Shown piece by piece: positions 53,776-64,000 of a DNA stretch of 64,000 nucleotides. The DNA is taken from NCBI RefSeq assembly GCF_008364555.1, contig NZ_VTUC01000037.1:1-64000 (forward strand), written 5' to 3'. Each line of letters starts with the position of its first letter. Position 1 is the stretch's first letter. Below the pieces are notes generated by a model that was not told the origin of the DNA, ran no database searches, and saw only the letters and a list, made by a program, of their open reading frames with translations. This stretch comes from Enterobacter vonholyi (lineage in GTDB: Bacteria > Pseudomonadota > Gammaproteobacteria > Enterobacterales > Enterobacteriaceae). A program made the translations under genes and the position numbers.

Positions 53776-56700
53776 TTACTGCGCCTGCACGCGCAGCTCT
53801 GCTGCGCTACGACTACGGTGACCCAACAGGGCTTTAACATCGCTGGACTTCGGCTTAACCAGCGCGAATTTCGCAGAGAACGCCGGCCAGTTCGCCAGGA
53901 TCTCTTCGCCGCGCGAAGAACCGGTATGCTGCACGTGTTCGGTAATTAAACCGCGCAGGTGTTCTTCGTGAATGGCCAGCGTGTCAACGTCCAGCACTTC
54001 CACCAGCTCCGGGTTCACGCGTTTGCGGAACTCACCGTCTTCATCCAGGACGTAGGCAAAACCGCCCGTCATGCCTGCGCCGAAGTTCACGCCGGTTTTA
54101 CCCAGAACGCAAACAATCCCGCCCGTCATGTATTCACAACCGTTATCGCCAATGCCTTCCACCACGGTGATGGCACCGGAGTTACGCACCGCAAAACGCT
54201 CGCCCGCACGGCCTGCTGCAAACAGACGACCGCCGGTCGCGCCGTACAGGCAGGTGTTACCGATGATGCTGGCTTCATGGCTGCGGAAGGCTGAGCCGAC
54301 CGGAGGACGCACCGCCAGCAGACCGCCCGCCATGCCTTTACCGACGTAGTCGTTGGCATCGCCGGTCAGGTACAGCTCAACACCACCTGCGTTCCACACG
54401 CCGAAGCTCTGACCCGCGGTACCGCTGAAATGCGCGGTAATCGGATCCGACGCCAGCCCCTGGTCACCGTGCGTCTGCGCGATGTAGCCGGAGAGCGATG
54501 CACCCACGGAACGGTCGGTGTTACGGATATCAAACCAGAACGTTTTGCTCTGCTTGTCGTCCACGTACGGCTTCGCCTGCTGCAGCAGCTGTGCGTTCAG
54601 CACGCCGTTATCAAACGGCGGGTTGTTCTCGGTGCAGTAGACCGCTTTGCCAGGATGCGGCTGCGCGGTTTCCAGCAGCTTGCTCAACTCCAGCTTCTGC
54701 TGCTTGGCGGTGAAGCCTTCCAGCTCTTTCAGCAGGTCGGTACGGCCAATCAGGTCCACCAGACGTTTAACGCCCAGCTGCGCCATCAGCTCGCGAGTTT
54801 CGCGGGCGATGAACTCAAAGTAATTAGTCACTTTGAACGGCAGGCCGTGATAGTGGTTCTTACGCAGCTTCTCGTCCTGGGTTGCAACGCCGGTTGCGCA
54901 GTTGTTCAGGTGGCAAATACGCAGGTATTTACAGCCCAACGCGACCATTGGACCCGTACCGAAGCCGAAGCTTTCCGCACCGAGGATCGCCGCCTTGATG
55001 ATGTCGAGGCCAGTTTTCAGACCGCCATCCACCTGCAGACGGATCTTATGACGCAGACCGTTAGCCACCAGCGCCTGCTGGGTTTCCACCAGGCCAAGCT
55101 CCCACGGACAACCCGCATATTTCACGGAGGAGAGCGGGCTTGCGCCGGTACCGCCGTCATAACCGGCAATGGTGATGAGATCCGCATAGGCCTTCGCCAC
55201 GCCGGTCGCGATGGTGCCAACGCCCGGTTCGGAAACCAGCTTCACGGAGATCATCGCCTTCGGGTTGACCTGTTTCAGGTCGAAAATGAGCTGCGCCAGA
55301 TCCTCGATAGAGTAGATATCGTGGTGCGGCGGCGGGGAGATCAGCGTCACGCCCGGCACGGAATAGCGCAGTTTGGCGATGTACGGGGTGACTTTATCAC
55401 CCGGCAGCTGACCGCCTTCGCCCGGTTTAGCACCCTGAGCAACTTTAATCTGAATCACGTCGGCGTTGACCAGGTACGCAGGCGTCACGCCAAAGCGACC
55501 GGATGCTACCTGCTTGATACGGGACACTTTATTCGTGCCGTAACGGGCCGGATCTTCACCGCCTTCGCCGGAGTTAGAGTTACCGCCGATGCTGTTCATG
55601 GCTTCCGCCAGCGCTTCGTGAGCTTCCGGGCTCAGCGCGCCGATGGACATCGCCGCGGTATCGAAGCGTTTGAACAGTTCCGATGCCGGCTCAACTTCGT
55701 CAATGCTGACCGCTTCATCGCCCGGATTGAGGGCAATAAGGTCGCGCAGCGTCGCCGCCGGACGGTTATTCACCAGCTCAGCGTACTGCTGATAATCGCT
55801 GTATTCACCGCTCTGAACCGCCTGCTGCAGCGTGCGCACCACGTCCGGGTTATAGGCGTGGTATTCGCCACCGTGAACGTATTTCAGCAGACCGCCCTGA
55901 TCCAGCGGCTTACGTGCCAGCCAGGCGCGCTTGGACAGGTTCACCAGATCCTGCTGGAAGTCCGCAAAACCGGCGCCGCCGATGCGGCTGACCACGCCCT
56001 GGAAGCAGAGGTTGGCAACCTCGTCATGCAGGCCGACCGCTTCAAACAGCTTAGAACAGCGGTAGGAGGCAATGGTTGAGATGCCCATTTTGGACATGAT
56101 CTTGTACAGACCTTTGTTGATGCCGTTACGGTAGTTCAGCATCACCGCGCGGTAATCTTTGTCGATCGCGCGGGTATCCACCAGACGGGCCAGCGTTTCG
56201 TAGGCCAGGTACGGGTAGATCGCCGTCGCGCCGAAGCCCAACAGCACGGCAAAGTGATGCGGGTCGCGGGCGCTTGCGGTTTCAACAATGATGTTCGCGT
56301 CGCAGCGCAGGCTCTTATCGACCAAACGCGTCTGGATAGCGCCGACCGCCATCGGGGCAGGTACAGGCAGACGGTTTTTCGCGATATTACGGTCGGACAA
56401 CACCAGCAGCACGGTGCCGTTACGCACCATCTGTTCGGCTTTGTCACACAGCGCATTCACCGTCTCTTCAAGGCTCGCTTCGTTCACGTCGAAGGTAATG
56501 TCGAGCGTGTCGGCGCGGTAGTGCTCCTCTTTCATGGTGGTGAGCTGTTTGAAATCTGAATACAGCAGGATCGGCGATTTAAAGGTCAGACGATGCGCCT
56601 GGCCTTCGGCCTCGCAGAAGACGTTCATCTCACGACCGATGCTGGTGGCCAACGACATCACGTGCGCTTCACGCAGCGGATCGATTGGCGGGTTGGTCAC

Positions 56701-58236
56701 CTGCGCGAACTGCTGGCGGAAGTAGTCGTAAATGATGCGCGGCTGGCTGGATAGCACGGCAAACGGGGTATCGTCACCCATCGAGCCGACCGCTTCCTGG
56801 CCGTTTTCACCGAGCACGCGGATGACAGAGTCCAGCTCTTCCGCGCTGTAGTTAAACTGCTTCTGGTAGCTCGCGAGAGTATCGTCGTCCAGCTCCCGGC
56901 TGCCCACTTCTTCGTCCGTAAGATCTTCGAACGGCACCAGGCGACGCACGTTCTTTTCCATCCACTCTTTGTACGGGTGGCGGCTCTTCAGATCGTTGTC
57001 GGTTTCGGCGGAGTGCAGGATGCGCCCGCCGCGGGTGTCGATAACCATCAGCTCGCCCGGACCGACGCGGCCTTTCTCGACCACTTCGTCAGGCTGGTAA
57101 TCCCAGATGCCGACTTCAGAGGCGCAGGTGATGAGCTTGTCTTTGGTGATAACGTAGCGCGCCGGACGCAGACCGTTACGGTCCAGGTTACAGGCGGCAA
57201 AACGTCCGTCGGACATAACGATGCCCGCCGGGCCGTCCCACGGCTCCATGTGCATGGAGTTAAAGTCGAAGAACGCGTGCAGCTCAGGATCCATATCCGG
57301 GTTGTTCTGCCAGGCCGGCGGCACGAGCAGACGCATGGCGCGCACGATATCCATCCCGCCCGCCAGCAGCAGTTCCAGCATGTTATCCATCGAGCTGGAG
57401 TCCGAGCCGGTTTCGTTCACGAACGGCGCGGCATCGTGCAGGTCAGGGATCAGTGGCGTCTGGAACTTATAGGTACGGGCGCGGGCCCACTGGCGGTTAC
57501 CGGTGATGGTGTTGATCTCGCCGTTGTGCGCCAGGTAGCGGAACGGCTGAGCCAGCGGCCAGCGTGGTACGGTGTTGGTGGAGAAGCGCTGGTGGAACAG
57601 GCAAATGGCCGATTCCAGACGCAGGTCCGCCAGGTCCAGGTAGAAGCGCGGCAGGTCAGCCGGCATACACAGACCTTTATAGATGTTCACCAGGTTAGAG
57701 AGGCTACAGACGTAGAACTCTTTATCGTCCTGGAGACGTTTTTCAATGCGGCGGCGGGCGATAAACAGACGGCGTTCCATATCACGTGGACGCCAGCCCG
57801 CAGGCGCGTTGACGAAAATCTGTTCAATACGAGGCAGCGAGGAGAGGGCGATTTCACCGAGCACCCCTTCGTTGGTTGGCACATCGCGCCAGCCGACAAT
57901 TGACAGGGTTTCACGCTGAAGTTCTTCTTCGACGATGCGGCGTGAGGCGGCAGCCTTTTCAGGATCCTGATTCAGGAACAGCATGCCGACAGCGTAGTTT
58001 TTGGCTAAACGCCAGCCGCGCTCTTCCGCCACGATGCGGAAGAAACGATCCGGTTTTTGCAGCAGCAGGCCGCAACCGTCGCCGGTTTTACCATCGGCAA
58101 GGATTGCACCACGGTGCTGCATACGGGCCAGTGCGTGAATAGCAGTACGCACTACCTTGTGGCTAGGTTCGCCTTCTATGTGGGCGATCAGGCCGAAACC
58201 ACAGTTATCCTTCTCAAGGGATTTATCGTACAACAT
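53776..58236 (-). CDS. gltB: Glutamate synthase large subunit
   Basis: GltB makes two glutamates from glutamine and 2-oxoglutarate, the second step of ammonia assimilation. It has 1486 residues from ATG 58236, which has GGGGAGG nine bases before it. An 11-residue propeptide [11 protein letters not shown] precedes the catalytic N-terminal cysteine of CGFGLIAH. The central domain, the FMN barrel with [14 protein letters not shown], the 3Fe-4S cysteines in [18 protein letters not shown] near residue 1100, and the beta-helix C-terminal domain are all present. The frame can be extended to a GTG at 58272, but the longer E. coli annotated N-terminus is out of frame here. Confidence 0.96.
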   Translation of the reverse strand: MLYDKSLEKDNCGFGLIAHIEGEPSHKVVRTAIHALARMQHRGAILADGKTGDGCGLLLQKPDRFFRIVAEERGWRLAKNYAVGMLFLNQDPEKAAASRRIVEEELQRETLSIVGWRDVPTNEGVLGEIALSSLPRIEQIFVNAPAGWRPRDMERRLFIARRRIEKRLQDDKEFYVCSLSNLVNIYKGLCMPADLPRFYLDLADLRLESAICLFHQRFSTNTVPRWPLAQPFRYLAHNGEINTITGNRQWARARTYKFQTPLIPDLHDAAPFVNETGSDSSSMDNMLELLLAGGMDIVRAMRLLVPPAWQNNPDMDPELHAFFDFNSMHMEPWDGPAGIVMSDGRFAACNLDRNGLRPARYVITKDKLITCASEVGIWDYQPDEVVEKGRVGPGELMVIDTRGGRILHSAETDNDLKSRHPYKEWMEKNVRRLVPFEDLTDEEVGSRELDDDTLASYQKQFNYSAEELDSVIRVLGENGQEAVGSMGDDTPFAVLSSQPRIIYDYFRQQFAQVTNPPIDPLREAHVMSLATSIGREMNVFCEAEGQAHRLTFKSPILLYSDFKQLTTMKEEHYRADTLDITFDVNEASLEETVNALCDKAEQMVRNGTVLLVLSDRNIAKNRLPVPAPMAVGAIQTRLVDKSLRCDANIIVETASARDPHHFAVLLGFGATAIYPYLAYETLARLVDTRAIDKDYRAVMLNYRNGINKGLYKIMSKMGISTIASYRCSKLFEAVGLHDEVANLCFQGVVSRIGGAGFADFQQDLVNLSKRAWLARKPLDQGGLLKYVHGGEYHAYNPDVVRTLQQAVQSGEYSDYQQYAELVNNRPAATLRDLIALNPGDEAVSIDEVEPASELFKRFDTAAMSIGALSPEAHEALAEAMNSIGGNSNSGEGGEDPARYGTNKVSRIKQVASGRFGVTPAYLVNADVIQIKVAQGAKPGEGGQLPGDKVTPYIAKLRYSVPGVTLISPPPHHDIYSIEDLAQLIFDLKQVNPKAMISVKLVSEPGVGTIATGVAKAYADLITIAGYDGGTGASPLSSVKYAGCPWELGLVETQQALVANGLRHKIRLQVDGGLKTGLDIIKAAILGAESFGFGTGPMVALGCKYLRICHLNNCATGVATQDEKLRKNHYHGLPFKVTNYFEFIARETRELMAQLGVKRLVDLIGRTDLLKELEGFTAKQQKLELSKLLETAQPHPGKAVYCTENNPPFDNGVLNAQLLQQAKPYVDDKQSKTFWFDIRNTDRSVGASLSGYIAQTHGDQGLASDPITAHFSGTAGQSFGVWNAGGVELYLTGDANDYVGKGMAGGLLAVRPPVGSAFRSHEASIIGNTCLYGATGGRLFAAGRAGERFAVRNSGAITVVEGIGDNGCEYMTGGIVCVLGKTGVNFGAGMTGGFAYVLDEDGEFRKRVNPELVEVLDVDTLAIHEEHLRGLITEHVQHTGSSRGEEILANWPAFSAKFALVKPKSSDVKALLGHRSRSAAELRVQAQ

Positions 58237-58331
58237 ATCAGTGAACCTCCCCAGGCTCGTCGGGCTTCCCACTGAACTTTACCGTGGCGCACAGGCACAG
58301 AAAGAGCATGGCGACGGGGTTTGCGTTTCAT
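58188..58331 (-). CDS. Candidate leader ORF overlapping the gltB start
   Basis: A 47-codon frame begins ATG at 58331, with GAGG 7 bases upstream. Its first 15 residues [15 protein letters not shown] match the start of the long GltB N-terminus annotated in E. coli ([15 protein letters not shown], from memory) except at residue 2. In this genome that frame is not the gltB frame: it runs through the gltB start in another phase and stops 48 bases inside gltB. It could be a leader peptide, or a sequencing or real frameshift in a former extension. It is a hypothesis. Confidence 0.4.
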   Translation of the reverse strand: MKRKPRRHALSVPVRHGKVQWEARRAWGGSLICCTINPLRRITVVSA

Positions 58332-58923
58332 ACGCGGACCTCGCATTCGCCCTCTTTTTCATCCTTTCGCGCAGGTAAACAAGTTTGAGGACTTGCTTCA
58401 GAGGGAATCTCAATTACTGCATAAATATGATGAGCAGGCCGCTCATCCAGAAAGCTTCCAGCGGATTTCCAACTTATCGGGAATTGGTACACAGGTCAAA
58501 TGGCAATCTTATTTATACAAAAATGTGCTAAAGAGAGTCTATGTTTTTGTATTTTAAGTGTATTTAACTATTTTTACATTGATTGAATGACCTGAGAGCG
58601 AGCAGCGGAGTGTGATCTGACTCACTATATGAAAGCGGTATTATCAATGTAGCGTGCTGAATAGCGGTTTTATAGCAGAACAATAATCTGGCAATGGATG
58701 CAAACCCGCATAAACCCACTGTTTTTCAGTGGTAGCGCTATAAATGAAAAAAACAATCAGAACATAAGGAAAAGTAATCACAGGAGGCGTGAATGAAATT
58801 GCAGTAATCGTGAGTATTTATTCATATAGATAAAGGCCGTCCAGGGCGATTGATCCAGGTCATCGCCGACAGAGGCTAAAAGTGGCAGGCTTGTCCCCTT
58901 TCTCCGGGACGGTCTATCAGATT
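58332..58923. other. Divergent gltB-yhcC regulatory region
   Basis: These 592 AT-rich bases drive gltBD leftward and yhcC rightward. A CRP-like dyad is at 58611-58626. In E. coli, gltB is activated by Lrp with IHF and is affected by CRP; no Lrp consensus can be fixed by eye, but the long AT-rich tract at 58500-58600 would suit it. Open frames here have no family features. Confidence 0.6.
58611..58626. promoter_or_regulatory. CRP-like site upstream of gltB
   Basis: TGTGA-TCTGAC-TCACT matches nine of ten core positions of the CRP consensus. It is about 375 bases before the gltB start and 300 before yhcC. If the centre is at -65.5, gltB would start near 58553, where TAAATA lies at -12 to -7 in the minus strand. 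This agrees with reported CRP control of gltBDF in E. coli. Confidence 0.6.
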
Positions 58924-59865
58924 ATGCAGTTACAGAAATTAGTCAATATGTTTGGTGGGGATCTTTTGCAGCGGTACGGGCAAAAGGTTCATAAGCTGAC
59001 GCTGCACGGCGGGTTTAGCTGCCCGAATCGCGATGGCACCATCGGGCGCGGCGGCTGCACCTTCTGTAACGTCGCGTCGTTTGCCGATGAGGCGCAGCAG
59101 CACCATTCTATCGCTGAGCAGCTTGCCCACCAGGCCAGCCTGGTGAACCGCGCGAAGCAATATCTGGCCTATTTCCAGGCCTACACCAGCACGTGGGCGG
59201 AGGTGCAGGTATTGCGTTCGATGTATCAGCAGGCCGTCAGCCAGGCCAATATCGTTGGGCTTTGCGTGGGCACACGCCCGGACTGCGTACCGGACGCGGT
59301 GCTGGACCTGCTCAGCGAGTACAAAGAACAAGGCTACGAGATCTGGCTGGAGCTGGGCTTGCAGACCGCGCACGACAAAACGCTGCACCGTATTAACCGT
59401 GGCCATGATTTCGCCTGCTACCAGCGCACCACGCGCCTGGCCCGCGAGCGCGGGCTGAAGGTCTGCTCGCATCTGATTGTTGGGTTACCCGGCGAGGGTC
59501 AACAGCATGGTCTTGAAACGCTGGAAAAGGTGGTTGAAACCGGCGTGGACGGCATTAAGCTGCACCCGCTGCATATCGTGAAGGGCAGCATTATGGCGAA
59601 AGCCTGGGAGGCTGGGCGGTTAAGCGGTATTGAGCTTGAAGACTATACGGTGACAGCGGGGGAGATGATTCGCCATACGCCGCCGGATATTGTCTACCAC
59701 CGCATCTCGGCCAGCGCCCGCCGTCCAACGCTTCTGGCACCGCTATGGTGTGAAAACCGCTGGACGGGGATGGTGGAAATTGACCGCTATCTGCGGGAGA
59801 ACGGCGTACAGGGTTCGGCGCTGGGCCGCCCCTGGATTCCGCGTCTAGCGGCGACGGCCGCCTAG
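58924..59865 (+). CDS. yhcC: Radical SAM protein YhcC
   Basis: YhcC belongs to the TIGR01212 family of radical SAM enzymes of unknown substrate; 313 residues. The start at 58924 gives [20 protein letters not shown], as in E. coli; a GTG 14 codons upstream is not needed. The iron-sulfur cysteines are spaced CX11CX2C in [16 protein letters not shown] near residue 33, unusual for the superfamily. The C-terminus IPRLAATAA differs from E. coli and its last 21 bases overlap yjgR on the other strand. arcB, expected next in E. coli, is absent. Confidence 0.93.
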   Translation: MQLQKLVNMFGGDLLQRYGQKVHKLTLHGGFSCPNRDGTIGRGGCTFCNVASFADEAQQHHSIAEQLAHQASLVNRAKQYLAYFQAYTSTWAEVQVLRSMYQQAVSQANIVGLCVGTRPDCVPDAVLDLLSEYKEQGYEIWLELGLQTAHDKTLHRINRGHDFACYQRTTRLARERGLKVCSHLIVGLPGEGQQHGLETLEKVVETGVDGIKLHPLHIVKGSIMAKAWEAGRLSGIELEDYTVTAGEMIRHTPPDIVYHRISASARRPTLLAPLWCENRWTGMVEIDRYLRENGVQGSALGRPWIPRLAATAA

Positions 59866-61347
59866 CAAACTCCCCAGCATGCCGCGCACGATTTGATTGG
59901 TGACCTGTCGGGCTGCGCTTTTCGCCATGGTCTGCACCACGCCATCGCGCTTGCCGCCGCGCGGCCCGGTGCTGCCGAACAGAATGTCTTTGAGCCCACC
60001 GAGAATGCCGTCATCGACGGCGACAGATTGCCCTTTAGCGGCAGGCGCATCCTGCGATTCTGTTGTCGCCTGGACCCCTTTTTGCAGCATCTCGAACGCG
60101 GACTCGCGATCCACCTCGTCTTCGTATTTCCCGTAAACCGGAGAGTGGTTAATCAGGCCGTTGCGCTCATCGTCGGTCACCGGCCCCATGCGCGAGCAAG
60201 GCGCGATCACCATGGCGCGTTCTACCACAGACGGGCTGCCCTTCGCATCCAGGAACGAGATCAGCGCTTCACCGGTGCCTAGCGCCTGAATCGCCGCTTC
60301 GGTATCAAAGGCAGGATTGGCGCGCATGGTTTGCGCGGCGGCTTTCACCGCTTTCTGATCTTTTGGCGTAAAGGCGCGCAGGGCATGCTGCACGCGGTTG
60401 CCGAGCTGCCCGAGCACGTTGTCGGGGATATCCGACGGGTTTTGCGAGACAAACCAGACGCCGACGCCTTTGGAGCGGATCAGGCGGATAACCTGTTCGA
60501 TCTTATCCAGCAATACCTGCGGCGCGTCGTTAAACAGCAGATGCGCTTCGTCAAAGAAGAACACCAGCTTCGGTTTTTCCAGATCGCCCGCTTCCGGTAA
60601 TTGTTCATAGAGCTCGGAGAGCATCCACAGCAGGCTGGCGGCGTAGAGTTTCGGCATCTGGTAGAGCTTCTCTGAGCTCAGGATGTTAATAATGCCTTTG
60701 CCGCTGCTGTCGGTGCGCATCCAGTCCTTGATATCCAGCATCGGCTCGCCGAAGAAGTGTTCGGCCCCCTGCTGCTCAAGCGTCAGTAGACCGCGCTGAA
60801 TAGCGCCCACCGAGGCGCTGCTGATATTGCCGTACTGGTTCTGGAAGGATTTGGCGTTATCGCCGATGTATTGCGTAATGGCGCGTAGATCTTTGAAATC
60901 AAGCAGCAGCAGTCCCTGATCGTCGGCAATGCGGAAGATAATATTCAGCACGCCGGACTGCACGTCGTTGAGGTTAAGCAGACGGGCCAGCAGCAGCGGG
61001 CCAAGATCGGAGACGGTGGCGCGCACCGGGTGGCCTTTCTCACCAAAGATATCCCACACCACCACCGGGTTACCGTGCGGGGTCCAGTCCGTGATGCCAA
61101 TATTTTTCAGCCGCTCGAGCAGTTTTTCAGATGCCGTCCCATCCTGAGCCACACCGGTTAAATCGCCTTTCACGTCAGCCATAAAGACCGGTACGCCAAT
61201 CTCTGAAAGCGACTCCGCCAGCTTTTGCAGGGTGACGGTTTTCCCCGTCCCGGTCGCTCCGGTGATCAGACCGTGGCGGTTCGCCATCGCGGGCAGTAAA
61301 TACAGCTCTTTTTCCAGCGTCCTGGCAATTAACAATGGTGTACTCAT
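59845..61347 (-). CDS. yjgR: HerA-type ATPase YjgR (DUF853)
   Basis: YjgR is a predicted P-loop ATPase of the HerA/DUF853 family, 500 residues, the E. coli length; its function is unknown. The Walker A motif [12 protein letters not shown] is near residue 31 and Walker [16 protein letters not shown] near 262. The tail, rich in Gly and Arg, ends GSLLGGRRR. In E. coli the gene is in a different part of the chromosome, near idn genes and ahr. Here it converges with and overlaps yhcC by 21 bases. Confidence 0.94.
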   Translation of the reverse strand: MSTPLLIARTLEKELYLLPAMANRHGLITGATGTGKTVTLQKLAESLSEIGVPVFMADVKGDLTGVAQDGTASEKLLERLKNIGITDWTPHGNPVVVWDIFGEKGHPVRATVSDLGPLLLARLLNLNDVQSGVLNIIFRIADDQGLLLLDFKDLRAITQYIGDNAKSFQNQYGNISSASVGAIQRGLLTLEQQGAEHFFGEPMLDIKDWMRTDSSGKGIINILSSEKLYQMPKLYAASLLWMLSELYEQLPEAGDLEKPKLVFFFDEAHLLFNDAPQVLLDKIEQVIRLIRSKGVGVWFVSQNPSDIPDNVLGQLGNRVQHALRAFTPKDQKAVKAAAQTMRANPAFDTEAAIQALGTGEALISFLDAKGSPSVVERAMVIAPCSRMGPVTDDERNGLINHSPVYGKYEDEVDRESAFEMLQKGVQATTESQDAPAAKGQSVAVDDGILGGLKDILFGSTGPRGGKRDGVVQTMAKSAARQVTNQIVRGMLGSLLGGRRR

Positions 61348-61484
61348 GATGCGCTTCCTCTCTTAGTCCTGGGTGGAGTATAGGCAACCTGGCCGCAATT
61401 TGGTTGAGTAAATTCCTGACTTTGCGGCGCATTATCCAGCGCGGACTATGCTTTTGCATACGGTTCACAAAATAGTGGGAAACT

Positions 61485-63125
61485 ATGTCCAGATTCTTCT
61501 TTAACGGTCGTAAACAGCTGGTCAACGATGCCATTGAAGGCATACTGCTTTCTGCGCCACACGCCAATCTCGTCAAGCTTGATATCGATCCGGCCATCAG
61601 GATCGTCGCACGCGGCGACTGGGACAAAAGCCGCGTGGCGGTGATCTCCGGCGGCGGCTCAGGCCACGAACCCGCGCACGCCGGGTTTGTCGGCAAAGGG
61701 ATGCTGACGGCGGCAGTGTGTGGCGATCTTTTTGCTTCGCCGAGCGTGGATGCTGTGCTGAATGCCATTGTGGCGGTCACGGGCGACCGGGGCTGTCTGC
61801 TGATCGTAAAAAACTACACCGGCGATCGCCTGAACTTTGGTCTGGCGGCGGAAAAGGCTAAACGTTACGGTCTTAAGGTGGAGATGGTGATCGTGGCGGA
61901 CGATATCGCGCTGCCGGATAACAAGCAGCCGCGCGGTATTGCCGGAACGGCACTGGTGCACAAGATTGCGGGCTATGCGGCGGAGCAGGGGAAATCGCTG
62001 AGCGAGGTGCGGGATATTGCGCAACAGGCCTGCGATAACCTCTGGAGCCTGGGCGTGGCGATGCAAACGTGCAACCTGCCGGGCAGCGACGATGAAGAGG
62101 GGCGGATTAAACAAGGCCATGTCGAGCTGGGCCTGGGCATTCACGGCGAGCCCGGGGCTTCCGTGGTGGATACGCAAAACAGCAAAGCCATTATCGACAC
62201 CCTAGTGACGCCGTTACGCGCGCAGGCGGGCGAAGGGCGTTTTGCGGTATTGATTAACAATCTTGGCGGCGTATCGGCGCTGGAGATGGCGCTGCTGACC
62301 AAAGAGCTGGCGCACTCGGCGCTGAAAGAGAACATCGCGTACCTGATTGGCCCTGCGCCGCTGGTCAGCGCGCTGGATATGAAAGGCTTTTCTCTGACGC
62401 TGCTGAAGCTCAATGATTTCTTCGAAAAGGCGATTCACGCCGATGTCGAGACGCTGGGCTGGCAGAAGCCCGTGGCGTTTGCGCCACTGCGTACCGTGAC
62501 GCATAGCGCCATTCATGACCGTGTGGAATATACCCCGTCTGACAATCCGCAGGTGCGTGCGTTTGTCTCCGCAGTGTCGACAACGCTGATCCAGCTGGAA
62601 AACCGCCTGAACGCGCTGGATGCCAAAGTGGGGGATGGCGATACCGGCTCCACCTTTGCGCAAGGGGCGCGGGATATTGCGCAGCGCCTGGAGGAGAACA
62701 CGCTCCCGCTTAATGATGTGTCTAAGCTGCTGCTGCTGGTTGGCGAGCGGCTGGCGACGGTGATGGGCGGGTCGAGCGGGGTGCTGATGTCGATCTTCTT
62801 CACTGCGGCAGGGCAAAAGCTTCACGATGGTCAGCCTCTCCCTGAGGCCTTGCTCAGCGGACTGGCGCAGATGAAGCAGTACGGTGGGGCAGATCTCGGC
62901 GATCGCACGCTGATCGACGCGCTGCAACCGGCGCTGGAGGCGTTGCTGAAAGGAGATATCGAGGCAGCGGCGAAGGCAGCACAGCACGGTGCCGAAGCAA
63001 CGGCGAAAATGGCGAAAGCCGGCGCGGGACGCTCGTCGTATGTCAATAAAGAGAACCTGGATGGAGTAATGGATCCTGGAGCGGTCGCGATAGCGGAAGT
63101 ATTTAACGTATTGGCGCAGCAGTGA
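61485..63125 (+). CDS. Single-chain ATP-dependent dihydroxyacetone kinase (DhaK-DhaL)
   Basis: This 546-residue glycerone kinase phosphorylates dihydroxyacetone with ATP and resembles the Citrobacter freundii enzyme. The DhaK half has GGGSGHEPAHAGFVGKGMLTAAVCGD near residue 56 and GIHGEPG, whose histidine 220 should bind the substrate covalently. The DhaL half has the magnesium-binding DAKVGDGDTGSTF near residue 379, and the nucleotide-binding VMGGSSGVLMSIFF near 426. E. coli K-12 has the separate PTS-type DhaKLM instead. It sits between yjgR and ahr, with no glycerol dehydrogenase or dha operon genes visible. Confidence 0.95.
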   Translation: MSRFFFNGRKQLVNDAIEGILLSAPHANLVKLDIDPAIRIVARGDWDKSRVAVISGGGSGHEPAHAGFVGKGMLTAAVCGDLFASPSVDAVLNAIVAVTGDRGCLLIVKNYTGDRLNFGLAAEKAKRYGLKVEMVIVADDIALPDNKQPRGIAGTALVHKIAGYAAEQGKSLSEVRDIAQQACDNLWSLGVAMQTCNLPGSDDEEGRIKQGHVELGLGIHGEPGASVVDTQNSKAIIDTLVTPLRAQAGEGRFAVLINNLGGVSALEMALLTKELAHSALKENIAYLIGPAPLVSALDMKGFSLTLLKLNDFFEKAIHADVETLGWQKPVAFAPLRTVTHSAIHDRVEYTPSDNPQVRAFVSAVSTTLIQLENRLNALDAKVGDGDTGSTFAQGARDIAQRLEENTLPLNDVSKLLLLVGERLATVMGGSSGVLMSIFFTAAGQKLHDGQPLPEALLSGLAQMKQYGGADLGDRTLIDALQPALEALLKGDIEAAAKAAQHGAEATAKMAKAGAGRSSYVNKENLDGVMDPGAVAIAEVFNVLAQQ

Positions 63126-63131
63126 AAGTAG

Positions 63132-63159
63132 GCCGGGTAAGGCGAAGCCGCCACCCGGC
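63132..63159. repeat. REP-like palindrome after the dihydroxyacetone kinase gene
   Basis: This 28-base imperfect palindrome differs from the copy at 49768 by a single base (A for C in the centre). It lies between the convergent dihydroxyacetone kinase and ahr genes, 6 bases after the stop codon. Confidence 0.85.
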
Positions 63160-63168
63160 AAACTCACA

Positions 63169-64000
63169 TCAGAAATCCGCTTTCAGCACCACGCGGTAGC
63201 GGGCTTTACCGTCGCGCACGTGCTGGATCGCTTCGTTGATTTTCGACATTGGATACAGTTCGGTGGTCGGTGCCACTTTGGTGCGTCCGGCGAATTTCAT
63301 CAGTTTGCGCAGCTCGTACGGCGTACCGGTAGCAGAACCGGATATGCTGCGATCCCCACCGATCAGGGTAAACGCCGGAACCGGCAGCGGCTTCATCACC
63401 GCACCCACGGTGTGGAAGTTACCGCCGTAGGCCAGCGCTTCAAAGTACGGCTGCCAGTCGAGATCCACGTTAACGGTGTTGATGATCAGATCAAACTGGC
63501 CCGCCAGCGCGTTCAGCGCCTGCGGATCGCGGCTGTTCACCACTTTATCCGCCCCCATCGCCAGCACTTCTTTCTCTTTCGCCGGGTTCGAGCTGAACGC
63601 CGTGACTTCGCAGCCCATCGCGTGCAGCAGCTTAATGGCGATATGGCCCAGTCCGCCGATACCGATGACGCCGACGCGGCTGGTGGCTGTTATATGGTGC
63701 ATCAGCAGGGGCTTGAAGACGGTGATACCGCCGCACAGCAGCGGGCCGGCGGATTCGATATCAATGCTCTCCGGCAGCGGGATCACCCATTGCCAGTCGG
63801 CGCGCAGCTTATCGGCAAAACCGCCTTTGTTCAGGATGGTAGGAACGGCGCCTTCGAGGCAGTTGATCTGATTTCCGCTGATACAGGCGTCGCAGTGACC
63901 ACAGCTGCGTGCCGTCCAGCCAATTCCCACGCGCTGGCCCACTTTCAGCCCTTTGTCCTGCGCGGCGCTACCGAGCGCCACGACGCGGCCAATGACTTCG
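63169..64000 (-). CDS. ahr: NADPH-dependent aldehyde reductase Ahr (YjgB), 3' part
   Basis: Ahr is a zinc-dependent medium-chain alcohol dehydrogenase that reduces a wide range of aldehydes with NADPH. About 277 C-terminal codons are present; the start is outside the window, since the frame is open at 64000 ([11 protein letters not shown]). The structural zinc cysteines are in [15 protein letters not shown], and the NADP motif [17 protein letters not shown] with a following SSNPAKEKE. The sequence is close to E. coli YjgB throughout. In E. coli it and yjgR flank the idn genes; here the dihydroxyacetone kinase lies between them. Confidence 0.93.
   Translation of the reverse strand, partial: EVIGRVVALGSAAQDKGLKVGQRVGIGWTARSCGHCDACISGNQINCLEGAVPTILNKGGFADKLRADWQWVIPLPESIDIESAGPLLCGGITVFKPLLMHHITATSRVGVIGIGGLGHIAIKLLHAMGCEVTAFSSNPAKEKEVLAMGADKVVNSRDPQALNALAGQFDLIINTVNVDLDWQPYFEALAYGGNFHTVGAVMKPLPVPAFTLIGGDRSISGSATGTPYELRKLMKFAGRTKVAPTTELYPMSKINEAIQHVRDGKARYRVVLKADF

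Noticed and set aside
54430..56079. 549-codon open frame antisense to gltB
   Set aside because: It lies wholly inside gltB on the opposite strand, has no family-like motifs, and is explained by codon bias of a GC-rich gene.
58237..58272. GTG start at 58272 for gltB
   Set aside because: No good ribosome-binding site, while the ATG at 58236 has GGGGAGG at the right distance and gives the known propeptide.
58321..58557. 78-codon plus-strand frame in the gltB-yhcC spacer
   Set aside because: No ribosome-binding site or recognisable domain, and it crosses the gltB leader on the other strand.
62214..63167. 317-codon open frame antisense to the dihydroxyacetone kinase gene
   Set aside because: Arg/Gln-rich shadow with no motif; the kinase frame has all catalytic motifs.

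Overview
The window is ordinary core chromosome from a member of the Enterobacteriaceae. Gene order and protein sequences follow the Escherichia coli K-12 region from the end of rrnD, through fis, accBC, mreBCD and argR-mdh, to gltBD and yhcC. Several E. coli-absent genes and REP-like palindromes suggest Enterobacter or a close relative (Lelliottia, Leclercia). That genus call is inference; no database search was possible.

Layout. 1-370 is the tail of an rRNA operon: 5S, tRNA-Thr, a second 5S, and a terminator. 435-4587 is the amino-acid ABC transporter yhdWXYZ, with a sigma-54-type promoter upstream. 5061-10950 holds the lipoprotein YhdV, the RND efflux pair AcrEF and its divergent TetR repressor AcrS. 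10869-12947 is an MHYT-GGDEF-EAL cyclic-di-GMP protein that converges on, and overlaps, acrS. 13086-14714 is yhdU and the dusB-fis operon; yhdJ is missing between fis and yhdU. 15045-18490 has an alpha-carbonic anhydrase and yhdT-panF-prmA. 18599-23782 carries aroQ-accBC, the methionine sulfoxide reductase pair msrPQ, and acuI. 23966-36235 is csrD, mreBCD, yhdE, rng, yhdP and tldD.

36294-42380 has aaeR divergent from the aromatic-acid efflux operon aaeXAB, then a succinate-semialdehyde dehydrogenase-like gene not found here in E. coli, and yhcO. 42442-45264 has two tandem YhcN-family genes, argR with tandem ARG boxes, and mdh. 45320-49730 is degS, degQ, zapG and zapE. 50033-52319 is rplM-rpsI and sspAB. 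52348-58236 is glutamate synthase gltBD, with a short leader ORF overlapping its start. 58924-64000 is yhcC, then yjgR, a single-chain dihydroxyacetone kinase and the 3' part of ahr. In E. coli arcB would follow yhcC, so this last block marks a rearrangement.

Together the genes cover translation and its growth-rate control (5S, Fis, L13/S9, RNase G, DusB, PrmA), envelope shape and quality control (MreBCD, YhdP, ZapE/ZapG, DegS/DegQ, MsrPQ), ammonia assimilation and C4 metabolism (GltBD, Mdh, ArgR), fatty-acid precursor supply (AccBC, PanF) and export of toxic compounds (AcrEF, AaeAB).

I found no transposase, integrase, prophage, CRISPR array, toxin-antitoxin pair or defence island, and nothing I would call a new system. 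The least explained observations are the out-of-frame gltB leader ORF, the yhcC/yjgR junction, the acrS/MHYT gene overlap, and a perfect inverted repeat between yhcN and argR. Statements about E. coli order and sequences are from memory.
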